Shown here piece after piece: positions 24,041 to 36,512 of a stretch of DNA of 64,000 nt. Location of the stretch: positions 8,630,001 through 8,694,000 of the forward strand of contig NC_045150.1 of assembly GCF_008831285.2 (NCBI RefSeq), given 5' to 3'. The DNA is from Nymphaea colorata. Its lineage: Eukaryota; Streptophyta; Magnoliopsida; Nymphaeales; Nymphaeaceae. The position numbers and the translations under genes were made by a program. Below the pieces are notes generated by a model, which saw only the letters and a list, made by a program, of their open reading frames with translations, searched no databases and was not told the DNA's origin. Every line of letters begins with the position of its first letter. The stretch's first letter is position 1.

Positions 24041-25141
24041 AGGTGGTAGGGCGCGGCATCCAAGTGGAGAAGAGGAAAATACGTGAGGGAGGATGAGGAA
24101 AACCCGGCCAAACAACGGGACTGGTTGAACCCATTAATCCTCGTATATGTATAAGGTCAAGCAAATATGCTTGCTGGTGTTCTTTTGTCAATTTTGTTTT
24201 ACTTTTCTTTGTGAAAGTCATATTCGTTTGATAAGAACCCATAACAAGATTGCTTTACTTAATGCAGATATAAGTTTTGAGTAACGAACAAGAAATCAAG
24301 AAGAACTGCTTAGCTTTTAATCTTGACGTGGAAAATCACAAATAAACAAGTCAATGTTCATCAACAATGTCCAGACAATTACATTAACTAATTGGCTTGG
24401 AGAGGATCAGGATAGGGAAGGAGACGGGTTGAAGACAAAGTCCACTAGTGACAAGGATGTGATTAAGTTTTGAACGGACAAGTGGCAGAAGCAAATCCGA
24501 TCGACCAAAGAATAAATTGCTGCTGCTAATTATTCGAAAAAAAGTAAGCCAGGCGAGTCTTAAAAATAATGGGGAAGTTTAACCTCTCTATGCAGACCTT
24601 AGTGATCTTGAAAATGCTGTATCAGACTTGTTAGGTTCCTAGAATCAACCTAAAACAAGAGACTTTAGAGTTGTTTAGTTCTGCGAGTGTGCTTTAAAGA
24701 TTGGGTAGATTCATGGAAAACTTATTCTAGTGTTTTATAAATTTGCTGATATACTTAGGACAAAGTCACGTTGAGTGTTCCATTTGTCAAAGACCCGAAA
24801 ATAACTGACATTTGGAAGAACTATAGACCTCAAGATCAAAGGGAAGGATGGGAGGCCAAAAATTTGGGTTTCATGGGTCCCTCCAAGAGCTTGCTGATGG
24901 TACATATGCCTATGTGTGTGTGTGTGACGAGGGCAAACCAGTTTGTTTACTTTTTATGGTTCTCCAATTTTCCTTCGAGAAATTCGCTCATGTACACTTA
25001 CATCTAAAAGAGCATGATTCTACCCGGTTACACTAACACGCACATATATAAAAAGACATGATTGATATAGCCAGGTTTTCGCCACAAAAACCATACAAAT
25101 GCGGCAACACACACAAGCCAATGCATAGCGGTGTGCGTGTG

Positions 25142-25185
<44 letters not shown>

Positions 25186-28100
25186 CAAAAAAGCTCTCCA
25201 ACATTGGACTTTATGACAATCATATAGGCTTTCAGTTCTATTAACATCAAATAATGAAGATTAAGTTGTAAGTATGAAAGTCAAGTTGTTTTTCAAGAGT
25301 TCAAAATATTCTTCAAAAGAGAAAAAGTTTCGAAAACTCACCTGTTTTTTTTTTTTGAAGGGTATGTCTGATTTTCAATGAACTGTTTAACTTGTATATT
25401 AAAGTTTTAAACTCAATCATTGGAAACGACCAACCAGATGATTCTCTTCAAAGTCATATATGAGGGTATGGTAGCTGCTGGTCTTCCCAATTGAGAAGCT
25501 CTGCTTTAGACCCATGTTAATAATTACAAAGAAAAAAAAAAAAGAAAAGAAAAAGCATCACTGGTATAATGGCGGAGGCTCACTGTGTAAGCAAAGGGGC
25601 TGCATAAGGAAAGACTGTTCCCATGAGAAACGAGTCAAAATCAGTTTCATTTTCCTTTTTTAAGACTTATCTTAGATCTTTCTCCTCTTAGAGCACTGAA
25701 TTTGATCTAAGTGTATGTTTATGGAGAAGATAAAATTTATTTGATAAGAACCCACAAGAAGTTTGCTTTACTTAATGCACATACATTTTTCCGGTAATGA
25801 TTGAGTCCACTCCCACCGGGCTCGGGCTCTTACTGTGATGATCCCAACCCATCAGCAGATAGAGTTCAAGCTTTAAAAAAACTAAGAACAAGGATACTGA
25901 ATCACTTCACTGATACTCTTAAAATTATTCGAAAATTTCTGACAATTTTCAATGTATAAGAAACTAAATTTTTTCATAGGATATTGCAATCCACTCCCTT
26001 AATTATATGCACACATGTTTGCCCATGTAGCATCCTAAGTCCGGGCAATGAACCGTATTTTGATACTAATAGTAACAACACATGCCCACTCCCACATGCA
26101 TCCTGCTCAAGCTCCAAGGTAAATCCCAACTCTGCCCTTAACAGCTTTAGTTCAAGCAAAAAAAAAAAAAAAAAAAAAGCAGAAGCAAATGCTAAGACGA
26201 CCAATAAATTAACTTCCTTGTAAGTTCTTTAAGATTTCAAACAATCTTTAACACGACACTGAACTTTTATAGGGAGTTACACAAAGTACAATGGGAAATT
26301 GGTGACAAAAATGTGATTCAAGTTTTGGATGGACATTTATTGGATCACATCACAACCAAAGAAGTTGCTGCTGATAAAGATGCTGAGATTTGTACAACTT
26401 ATATGTTTCGTTAACACTTTCTGGAAAATTGTTAGGTATGAATATGTCAAATACCTATGACTCAGATGGGTGAAATAGTTCCTCTTTAAAAAAACATGGT
26501 TTTTTTTTTCCAACACACAAAGAAAATATCTTTTTTGGATAAATGAAATATGGATGAATTGTCCATATGTAGGATCATAATCATAATTATCGATACCGGT
26601 GCAAACAACAGAATTTTTTTGCAAAAGATATTGACTCTGCAATTGTCCATTCCCAACAAACACCATCAATTTCCTATAGAGGTACGTGTTTTGCCGAACA
26701 ATGATTAGGCCATTTTGCTAATACTATTTTAAAAGCAACTGCTGCTGTACAGGCATTGGGTTGGTCGATGGCATCCTTCAATTGCCTGAAATTGCCTGAT
26801 GGCTCATGCAAGTGCCCTTCTTCTAAATAGATGAAGAGGGGTGTAGCATAGCTGATGTGGATGTGTACCATTCTCCATCCAAATCCAAAAACAGCACTGA
26901 ATCCCAATCCCAAAGGGTAAGGAGAAAGAGGAGGGAGGAGCTTCGAACTCTTTGGGGTATCTCTCCTGTCCTTCTTCTTGATAGCAAGGTGTAACATAAT
27001 TGATAGGACCTGTTTCATCAGGTCACGTCCCAAACATTGAGACTTTAATAGCCGTACCTATTGTTTGGTGACTTGCATAAAGACGTTAACCTTACATATA
27101 GCTGTCTCATCTTCCAATATTGAAAAGGAAGACTACCTACCCCAAAAGTAGTAAGATGGTAACAAATTCCTTATGAGTACAATTTAGTAGGAGTTTGCTT
27201 GATCCCTGCTTGCTTGTTCATGGAAAAAAAAAACCTCACAGGTTCTGCTTCGTGCCTTAAAAATTATAATCATTTCAACTTTTGCTTCTATCTTTTTGGG
27301 TGGCACAACATTTACAAGATGAAAGAGATCGACTTATATTGCACCTCTCACGTTTGTTTAGGCATGGTTAATTAAACAGTTTCCCACGTGACAGAAGGCC
27401 GAAGCTTCCACCCAACCTTTATATCCATAGAATATAGGGCCTATTTTCAATGCCTCAAAGTACCATCCCAGTAATGCTTGTCTTAGCCACATTCTAGTCG
27501 ACCTATAGTTGGAAATCCAGAGAAAGCATTTATTTCCAAAAGCATTGGCGGTTAGGTCTGCTATGAATCTAAGCAAACATTTACTGCCCACATAGAAAAA
27601 GTAATTGGATTATTAGGTAAGAACCAGATGAAGGTGTAAGAAGTTGGTCGATTGATCGGTGCTCACCGGATTTCCCTATATGCCTAAGCCTTCAAATACA
27701 TCATATCTCTGAGTACGAGATGGTTTAAGGGTCAGGCAAGCTTGTGAGTCTACTACCATGGTCATACACTTCATTGTCGCTATTCTATTAACAGTACATT
27801 CACAAGACAAGGGGGTATTAAAAAATAAAAATAGACAATAAGAAGGCATTTGATTGCTTTTAAAATTTATGGATTTGATGTGAATCTGAGATGCTTTTAC
27901 TGATCTGAGAAGATTTATGGTAAAATTCACGGTTTAAGCAATTAAGGATTTTAGATATGACCAAATATCCATACTTGAAATCCTTAGTTTACCTTTTTGG
28001 CATTGAGAAACTGTTTGATTTAAGATAGGAGAGGGAAGGTCTGGTCTTAAATCCTTAGGATTTAAAATAAACGGCATTAATCAGACACCTCCTAAGAAAA

Positions 28101-30850
28101 TGATTTTTAACGAATTCATTGAGACGAGTCTCGAGCCTATTTCTTTCAAGAATTTAAATGGAGATCCAGTTTAAATGGAAGCATGATACCAATTTAAATG
28201 GAGTTCCAAATTTTTTAAATTTTAATCCGGCCGAGCCGGGCCCGGGTATCGGGCGTTGGGCCGACCCAGGCCCGACTCTTTTCGGGCTGGGCCAGTCCGA
28301 TGCCCAGGTCTAATTATGTAGATTTCATTGGTACCTACTTTCACTATGTTTGGCTTTGGATGAGTAGGAGGTTGTTATCCCACGGCTCAAACGAGAGCTG
28401 AATCTCTTCTTCTTCTCATTGCTCCCAGGATTCAGGGTTATGTCGGAATTAAACCAGCCCGTGGAACAGCTTCATGCTTCAACTGACATGTACATCTCAG
28501 CCCCTTTTTTAATACAGGAGCATAGCTCGTCATAGGTCAAACTGGTGATGCACCACCGCACATTGCGCCTCCAGCCCACCCCTTTGAGCTATGCCCCGGT
28601 GGAGCTTATGGTTGGATTTATTTTCTCAAGTTCAAATATGATGTCTTCCAAGCATCTAAGGATTTCGAAGGACATGTTGAAAATGTGGTTTGCTCAAGTG
28701 CTCAATCTCGACACCATGCGTTTGCGAGTATTGTTGCTAATTACTTGGTTGAATTTTCTTCTAAAGGAGTTGAAGGTTACTTATGATGGAATTTCTCTTA
28801 TTTGGTCTCCATTTACTGCCACAAGCACGACCACGTTTGTGTCAGTTTGAGTTAGTATTCGGTACAAGAGATGATCACATGCGTCTACGTTCTCAAGATC
28901 TTTTTACCTTCTGCTGGTCCAACGAACATGTAAATGTCATCGGCATGCGTGCATTTAGTGATCATAATTGAGGCCAAGATTTCTAAAATTGAAAGTGTTA
29001 ATTAATTAAAGGATCTATGTGTTCAGTAAGTAAACTATTAGGAATCTGCAGAATCCAAATTTGCCTGTTTATTAGAAGACGAATATTGATCGTACATATA
29101 GTTGATACCTAACAGTTAAGAATAAGGTTTGAGAAGTCACATTTTGTATAAAAATATGTTTGATTGATCTGCTCACTCCAAAATCATATAAGAAATTTGT
29201 CTTTAGAGTCAAAACAAGTGTTTTATAGCTAAAATAGTTTTGGTGATAAAGTCAGGTATCTACCATCGTTTCAGCTCACCCAAATAATAGTTTCGTCGAA
29301 ACTAATGCATGTAGCTAGCTACATGATCTGCTCTATTTGATGCTAGCAAGCGTAGATAAAAAAATTTAAACCCCTTCCAACTTGCAAACTTTTTAGGTCT
29401 TTACAATTCAAACAAGGAATCGGTATTTGGGGCGGCAGGTGCTTATGGTCAAATGTTTTTTATGGCAATGCCAGATGTGCCCGTAAAAGAGCTCAAGTAC
29501 TAGTTTTTGAGGGAGTTGCCACAATGGTTCCTATGGCGGATGGTAGACAGTACCGTCTCGAATTTTGGGGTCAACTTTATGTACTGCAAGACCAAGTTAC
29601 CTGACATATAAGTTGAAGCATGGTGGAGGCAGTATCTCGAAGCACCAAAACAGACCATATGCTTTAAAGGGTCTTTGGTGATAGTAACATACTACTTTTG
29701 TCTTATGAATCTGTTAAAAATTGGAACTGATTCATGAAACATGATTTTCAGTGATATATGAATTTGTTTCATTTTTTTAGGTTAGATGAGATAATAACAA
29801 TATGATATTATTCAGAGGTTGGATTGGAGCTTTGCTTCCGTCAAAAAATAAGTGTGAAAGAGTTCAACTAAGAGGCAGTTTTTTGCTGACACAAGCAGAA
29901 AGTGTTTCGACTCTCAAATTAACTCAGAATAAGGACAAGCGGCTCTGAATAAACGGCCACTGCATGTGAAGCAGTTTTTGCAGCTACCTTTTCTGTGTTG
30001 GATTTTTGGATGAGACATAGAGCCTTTACGCTCATGCAGTCCCTCTATGAGTTTCCTGGCATGCAGTGCTGCTTATTAAACCACCGGATGTCAAAGGCGG
30101 TTAGTAAAAGATTTGATCATAAATGCTTTTACAAATAACAAAGATATAATTGCACATATACTAAAAAATAAGCATTATAAAATTAAGCATGAAAAAGCGT
30201 TTTTCGTGTTATTTTAGGCATTTTTTTCATGTTTTTAAATGTTAGACTATGTGATTCCATTTCCTAATTTTCATTTATTGTTTTTGTTGTCTTATTGTTT
30301 TCTCATTTATTTTATCTATTTTATTTTAAAGATTTTTTTAAAATTTTCAATAACAAGTAAACGTCAATTGCCCATGTGGCAATAATGTTACAAATGAACT
30401 TAAAAAATGGAAAATGGTAATGTATATATATATGTCGAACTTTCTAACATATATAGAGGAAAGCCGTCACAATCTTACACCTAGTAATATCCAACAAATA
30501 ATAAAAAAAATGTATTTTAATTTGTTCTTTAGTTTGGCTTGATAATTGATTCCCAGAATGGGTGGTGTTTTTTGAACAAGGACTTAGTGTTAGTGTTGGT
30601 CCTAAATCTTGAAGGCAGTCTGTGATCAGCCGATCACCTGATCAAGGCAGTCCCGGCTCTTCCTATTGTTAGTCATGCCGTTGTTCGTAATAGATAAACT
30701 CTGACTAAAGTCACCAGCAGCCACTGAGCGGCTATGCAAGAAGACAAGTGTTCACTAGTTACAAAGAAAACTCCAAAAGCACAAAAGAGTCTGCAGTTGT
30801 TCCTATAGAGAAGAAGTCGTCGACACTCGCCGCCCAAGGAACCTTTTCTC
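24041..30850. other. Gene-free intergenic DNA with decayed repeats
   Basis: No supported gene. Contents: a (TA)n run at about 25143-25183; an A-rich run at 26159-26178; GATTTGAGATT-type repeat remnants at about 27840-28090; and a GC-rich GGCCCGGG-type patch at 28225-28312 of the sort seen in decayed DNA transposons. A weak integrase-like reading near 28600-28700 was not strong enough to call. Confidence 0.5.
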
Positions 30851-30854
30851 GCTC

Positions 30855-30860
30855 TATAAA
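30855..30860 (+). promoter_or_regulatory. TATA box of the DOG1-domain gene
   Basis: TATAAA, in the context CTCTATAAATGC, lies about 95 bp before the ATG at 30951. It would place transcription start near 30885-30890, giving a leader of about 60 bases that is rich in TCATCT repeats. Confidence 0.7.
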
Positions 30861-30950
30861 TGCATATCACTGGTTTTACCTGATCCTCCATTCCACCTGG
30901 CTGTTTCTATCATCTTCATCTTCATCTCCTTCATCCTCATCCTCTTCATC

Positions 30951-31685
30951 ATGTCAATAGACGATCGGACCTTATGTGTTGATTACCATGCTTGGATTTC
31001 TCAGCAACAAGCAGACCTCCATGAGCTCCGTTCCGCCATAAACCCATCGTTCCCAGACGACCAAACCCTGGTCGGCCTCATCACCAAGTCCCTCTCGCAC
31101 TACCACGACTACATAGTCAAAAGGGCGGAGGGGGCCAAGGCGGACGCCCCAGCTCTTTTTGCTCCCAAATGGAACAGCACCTTCGAGAATGCGCACCTCT
31201 GGCTCGGCGGATGCCGGCCCACGCAGTATTTCCGGTTGCTTTATGCCATCTGCGGCCACGAAGTCGAGTCACGTCTGCAGGAACACCTGGAGGGGCTGAG
31301 AATCGGTGCGCTCGGGGAGCTCAGCTGCGAACAGTTGACCCGGGTGAGTGAGTTCCAGTGCAGGACTGTGGCCGAGGAAGACAGGCTGACCAAGAAGATG
31401 GTCAGGTTGCAGGAAGAAGTTTCCGACCAGCCCATGGCTTTGGTGGCGAGCGAGAAGGTGGATATCTCTGAGAGCGATCTTGATTCCCTGATCGATAGGC
31501 ATGCGAGGTCTCTGGGCCACGTAATGGTGGAGGCAGACATGCTGAGGTTCAACGCATTGAAGGAGCTGGTGGAGCAGATCTTGACCCCTCGTCAGGCTGT
31601 CGACTTCCTCATTGCTGCCAAGCAACTTCACTCTCGTATTCACGAGTGGGGCATGAGGAGAGATCATCAGCGCGGAAGAGAGTGA
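30951..31685 (+). CDS. DOG1-domain protein (DELAY OF GERMINATION 1-like), intronless
   Basis: The product is 244 residues, a normal length for DOG1-like proteins. The DOG1 domain also forms the C-terminal half of TGA bZIP factors. In Arabidopsis DOG1 delays germination through PP2C phosphatases and heme binding; for this paralogue the role is only inferred. Visible conserved blocks in order: YHAWISQQQADLHELRSAI near the N-terminus, FAPKWNSTFENAHLWLGGCRP with QYFRLLYAICG, LSCEQLTRVSEFQCRTVAEED followed by KKMVRLQEEVSDQPMALVA, and the C-terminal ADMLRFNALKELVEQILTPR with AVDFLIAAKQLHSRIHEWG. There is no bZIP region, so this is a stand-alone DOG1-like protein. The start is the first ATG after the TATA box. 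A broken relative lies on the other strand at 38650-39184. Confidence 0.9.
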   Translation: MSIDDRTLCVDYHAWISQQQADLHELRSAINPSFPDDQTLVGLITKSLSHYHDYIVKRAEGAKADAPALFAPKWNSTFENAHLWLGGCRPTQYFRLLYAICGHEVESRLQEHLEGLRIGALGELSCEQLTRVSEFQCRTVAEEDRLTKKMVRLQEEVSDQPMALVASEKVDISESDLDSLIDRHARSLGHVMVEADMLRFNALKELVEQILTPRQAVDFLIAAKQLHSRIHEWGMRRDHQRGRE

Positions 31686-32510
31686 GTGAAAGAAGAAGAA
31701 TCGATGCTCATATGTTGTCCGTCTACTTTTCCTAATTAGAAATCGTGTGCGTTAGGGGTTGCCTCCTCCTTCCCTCTTTCCTTGCTTTGCTTAGTCCAGC
31801 ATACTTCATTTACGTCCAATTGTTCGTGGGCTTTAGCTGGTTTCGCCTGTGGTTTATGTCTACTATTGCTGTGATCATTGGTTTAAGTGGATGATATATA
31901 TATACATATATACACACACAAGAGTTTCTCCGCGTAATTGTATAAAAAATCTGTCTGTAAGTACCATGAAGTTGGACGTTAGTGCAGATTCTGGGAAAAG
32001 AGCCTGTGGATTAAGCATTAATGTTACCCATTGAGGGGATTTCTTTTGTATAATAAAAAACTTATTTGGTAAATTTGTTCCTGTTTCCTTCTATACGAAG
32101 GTGGCCGCAGAAAAGCGAACTGGCCCTCTGCATTGTAATGCAGGTTGTGTTGAAATTTTTTATGAAGGGCTGAACATTTTAGACATTTTTACTTTTTAAA
32201 TCCTCATTTACCTTTTCAAAAGCTTCTTTTTATTATTTTAATATGGGTATTTTAGGTATTTCCTTTTGCACCAATTTTTCATGCACTCATGCACACTGTG
32301 CGATGTTCATGACATTTTCCAACTTTTTAAAAGGAATCAGACAGGATCAGCGAGGGACCTCAATCTCCCCTCTCATAAGGCAGGTGCCCCCAGCGCACCG
32401 AAGGATGACGTGGAAGAACCATGGTCCATTCCAAAGGGGAGAGAGGTGGCTAGGTTGCACCGTGCTCAGCCCAGCCCCTGGTGTATGATATGTGTCTCCC
32501 TATCTCGCTC
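31686..32510. other. 3' flank of the DOG1-like gene
   Basis: This probably contains the 3' UTR (AATAAAA near 32050) and then AT-rich spacer with a short TA/CA microsatellite at about 31894-31920. No further gene was recognised. Confidence 0.5.
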
Positions 32511-32730
32511 ACACACATGAGCATGTGCACGGTGCAGGGACATGTGCATGTAACCAGCTTTGCCCTAGCTCACTCTTAGGGGTCTACTCATATGAGGTAC
32601 GTGTCACACACATGAACCTGTGCAAGGTGTACGAACATGTGCATGTAACCAGCTTTGCCCTAGCTCACTCCTAGGAGTCTACTCTTATGAAGTATGTATC
32701 ACACTGTGCATGTAACCAGCTTTGTCCATC
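32511..32730. repeat. 95-bp tandem repeat, about 2.3 copies
   Basis: Copy 1 is 32511-32605, copy 2 is 32606-32700, and a shortened third copy (32701 to about 32730) has lost an internal piece. All share CATGTAACCAGCTTTG followed by (C/T)CC. The two full copies differ at a modest number of sites. Accidental open frames here are by-products of the repeat. Confidence 0.9.
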
Positions 32731-34019
32731 GATGAACTAAAGGACCCATGTATGATGCTGTGAGGGGGTTCGACGACATCGAATTGTGTGCACCAGTGGA
32801 TAATTTTAGAATTTTTTATTAAAAAATATACTTTTTGGACTTGTAGTTTTTTTTCGTAATATCTCTTGTCTTGATAAAAAGACTCTCTTTTTTATTTACT
32901 CAGGAGTATTTTGGTCTGTATATAACTCCGTATATAATTTTTCATGCATAAGGGTAGCAAGTAACCAGTTGGCTTGGCGCTTCGAGATCCCACTCCGGCC
33001 TAGGCCAGTGTGTCAGTTGCTATCATTGTGCAATCTTGAAACAAGCCTGCATCTAGAACTAAAATCCACGGGATACTGACTCGCCCGAGTCACATGCTGG
33101 CAACTGGCCGATCCGATACTGGGACAAGATTCCAACCGTATGGGGGAAACATGTATGGCAGCATAAGACGCACAGAATCCAATTTATTTTTTTATTGGTT
33201 CCCATTTATCACGTATTGGTACCTCTCAAACATAAGTTTTTTTTGAATGATCTAAAATTAGGTGACCATTAATGCTCTTCAACCAAAAATTATTCTCTCC
33301 TAATTTTACTGCTTCAGGCCTTCAGGTATATTGAAAGCAAAGGATTTGGAAACTTGAAATGACTAAAGTAGTTTAAAGTAGAAAGAAAGTTGCCAGGTTC
33401 AACGTATTGAGTTTCCCATGATAAATTTGAAAACAACCAAATGTTTATTGCCTTTTAGAAATGCATACGCTCGGACGTGCTTACTTGCACCATAGACTTT
33501 GAGCACACCGTTCTCTTTTGTCCAGCAGAAAAATGCGCAATACAGAGATTTTGGAACAAGTAGAACAAAATTTATGAGTTTCCAGTAGACATCTAATAGA
33601 TTGATGGGTGGCACCATTTTCACTAACTCTTAAACAGCTAGGAAAGTCTCATAATCCATGAACACAAGCAAGACAACAAGCATTGCAGCAACATAAAGGA
33701 TTTTAACAACTGATACTCCCCAACAGTGCAACGATTACAGTTTAGCAGGTTTAAAACCTTTCATATATATTAAGTAAGAAAAAGTGTCACCGATGGATCT
33801 TTGTGCTAACTTTTATTGAACGCATCGACGAACTAACTTTTGCTTAGTAAACGGTGTTTGGATCTCCTTGTTCTTCTAGACTTTTTCATTCATGTGATGA
33901 CAATTGATTTCAATATGTTTTGCATGCAGATTGTCAACAACAGCAATTGAGGCCCAAGATTGCTTTAATTGCTTCTAACTCAATGAAGGAACTCGATCAT
34001 CAAACTTAAGTCACTTGAA
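32731..34019. other. Intergenic, no gene seen
   Basis: AT-rich sequence with only short frames. No domain or element with defined ends was found. Confidence 0.5.
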
Positions 34020-34870
34020 ATCAAGGCCCTTCTATGGGTATTGCCTCCAAGGCTACAACCGATCTACTGGAATGAAGAGTTTTTCAAATTGTAGACAGAT
34101 AGCCTGCATGGGGATCTCCTTAAGCTTGATGTTCCTACGGGAGGAATCTTTCGCACCAGTTTTGCCTGCATTTGCATTGAAAGCGATTTTGAAGAAGAAA
34201 GTGGAGTTAAGTCTCCGAAATTATTGATGATCCATCAATTAATATATGAAAATCGAGTTCACTTTTGCAGAGTTTGTGGGGTCAATTGACCACCTTTCGG
34301 AATTGCACCCTATGAAAGGTCTCCTTATAACGAATAACCCTTGATTTTTTTCCGTCTTGATATAAACTATGGAGTCACTAACATTCGTCAATTTCGTCCT
34401 ATCGCATCATGCAATTGATTTACAAAATTATTTCTAAACCACTAGCTGAGCGTATGAAATGGTGCCTTGCTAGAATTGTGGGATTGGAATAGACTATGTT
34501 CCAATAATGTGATACCTACCCACGAACTTGTTCATTCTATGGACAATTCAAACAGGGATTCATTATGTATCAAATTGGATGTTACCAAGGCTTACAATAG
34601 AGTAAAATGGAGTTTTCTCCAAGCTTCTCTGGTTGCCCTTGGGTTTTTCTCGAGATTGGATCTGGTGGATAATGATCTGCATTAAGTCAACATCATTTGC
34701 ACTTCAGGTAAATGGTGTGGTTGGTCAATTTCATGAGATGAAACGCGGTCTCTGTCAAGCTGACCCTCTCTCTCCTGATTATTTGATGTTATTGCGGAAA
34801 TAATAACTACATTTCTGCAGAAGAGAGCAGCAAATAACTTTGATCAAAATCCCAGGGGTTTAGTCGTGGA
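34020..34870 (+). pseudogene. Decayed LINE (non-LTR retrotransposon) remnant: ORF1 DUF4283/zinc-knuckle piece plus ORF2 reverse-transcriptase piece
   Basis: Reading across several frames, 34025-34290 gives a DUF4283-like segment (YWNEEFFK, then LLKLDVPT and CICIESDFEEE), then IYENRVHFCRVCG, the pattern just before or at the zinc knuckle of plant LINE ORF1 proteins. After only about 90 bp, 34380-34460 gives NIRQFRPIASCNLIYKIISK, the start of the LINE reverse transcriptase. 34530-34680 gives LCIKLDVTKAYNRVKWSFL, and about 34700-34800 gives GLCQADPLSP. Stops and frameshifts interrupt all parts, and the endonuclease region that should lie between ORF1 and the RT is missing. It is clearly non-functional. 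Confidence 0.8.
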
Positions 34871-36317
34871 CACAGATTCTCCAATCTGTTATCCTTTTGC
34901 TCATTGAGTATTATGCAGCGGCTTGGGTCAATGGCTGGTAGATGGGTGCCAGCCACTGATTTGAGTGGCATAGGCATCTAACCCGGGCCTTTTTTGCCAT
35001 TGATGGATAGGAATAGTGTCTTAGATGATATACATTAGGGGTTCTCACCAGGCACCAATACATGCAGCCGTAGACCCTGAAATTTTGATTTATTTGTTTG
35101 AGTGGCATGCATTGAACTTGGTTTTTCATCAATATCGCTTTTACAAAGCCAGATTTTGTCAAAATTGGATGTTTCCTGAACCTAATTTTAATGAAAGATT
35201 TTACCTCCAAGAGACTGATTTTGTAACAATGATGTTGGGACCGACTATGTTGAATCTGTAATAATAACAAACTATTATTGTTACCAAATAGCTCTTTAGA
35301 AGCCGTTTGGCAGTTGAGACACACTATGACCCACTATGAGTACTATGACACACTATGAATGTTTGATGAATTTGTCCATTGGTTGTCCCAAATATTAGTG
35401 CATGTTCATTAGTTAAATTTGTAAGCCTTCCAACTACCAAACGATAAAAAAAAAAATACAGACAAACTTTTTAAGATGTCAACCAAAATAAAGTAAAAAT
35501 AGAAGGAAGGTCTCTCTTTTCATGCACCTTTCGGAATTAGGAAGAGAGTGTCGGGCATGCAAATGACCTGACATGACAAGTGGTCGAGAATGGTGGCTGC
35601 ATTTCCCGATGGAGAAATGGGAAACAGACAAGCAAAAGGCCTTTCTTGAGCGCTCTCGCATGACATACACGCAAACACACGGCCGCATTTTAATGCGTCA
35701 CTCAATTCTTCTGTTATGGATGAGAATATTGGCATGTATGAGCTGCTTGTGCCTATCTAGATCATCTCTCGAGTTGAGTTGTGGAAGCCAGAATAGGCAT
35801 TCTTTGCAGGACTTTGAATTAGCACCATAACTGTTTGAAGTTGGCGTTACATATAGATGTGATTAATATGGTTGATCATTTTTATCAAAATCTGTTTTAT
35901 ACACATGGTCTTAATCATGATATTTCATTTGATGAAATATCATAAAAGCGTGGGTTAACTATACATAAGTCTCATATGCATGACACGTACAATTAATTGG
36001 CCAACGGACAGATTTTTTGCCAAAGCTATGCACTGAGCACAACGGTGCATGTAACTGCGTCTCATATCAGGTAAAAAAAAAATCTCCACAAAAAGTTGAT
36101 ATTAAGTAAAATTAGCTAAAAAATATATTTTTTATTTTTTAAATTTGCAAAATACTTCATATTGTAATTTTTCTTTCATGTGCATAGTTATTACGTACGC
36201 CACCCTGATGTCAGGCAACCCATTCTCATTCTCATGTAAGGCCGTCAGTGAAACGGTGACTGAAAGTTTCTTAAAGGTGGGGAGTCGGCAGCGTCCTAGC
36301 TAGAAAGGCAGGAAAAG
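34871..36317. other. Intergenic upstream of the ARGOS-like gene
   Basis: No gene was recognised. The sequence just before 36318 should hold the promoter of the short gene there; no unambiguous TATA box was identified. Confidence 0.45.
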
Positions 36318-36512
36318 ATGGTCCTCGGTGTTGGAGTATTCCTGTATGTGGTGGCCTTGGCAGGCATCATAACATGTACGCTTGTACTCCCTGTAATTCT
36401 TCCACCATTGCCACCGCCACCGGCGGTGATTTTGTTCTTTCCGATAGGAATACTGGGAGCCTTAGTCTATCTTGGCTTGGCTTGTGAAAACACGCCTCTT
36501 CAAGCTTATTAA
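36318..36512 (+). CDS. Short ARGOS/ORGAN SIZE RELATED-like membrane peptide
   Basis: A 64-residue protein that is almost wholly hydrophobic: first membrane segment about residues 5-27, the proline loop LPPLPPPP (28-35), second segment about 36-56, and a short polar tail. Two membrane helices joined by a PPLPPPP loop is the defining OSR-domain pattern of the plant ARGOS/ARL/OSR proteins. Those sit in the ER and promote organ growth or dampen ethylene signalling (family knowledge). Known members usually have a variable N-terminal extension of tens of residues; here the ATG lies almost directly before the first helix, so this is near the minimum size. An alternative is a truncated copy, but the OSR core is complete. 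No intron is needed. Confidence 0.7.
   Translation: MVLGVGVFLYVVALAGIITCTLVLPVILPPLPPPPAVILFFPIGILGALVYLGLACENTPLQAY

Noticed and set aside
28590-28860. Possible Copia integrase fragment (WIYFLKFKYDVF-like reading)
   Set aside because: Only a short stretch resembles integrase, frames are broken, and no LTR, RT or primer-binding site is nearby.
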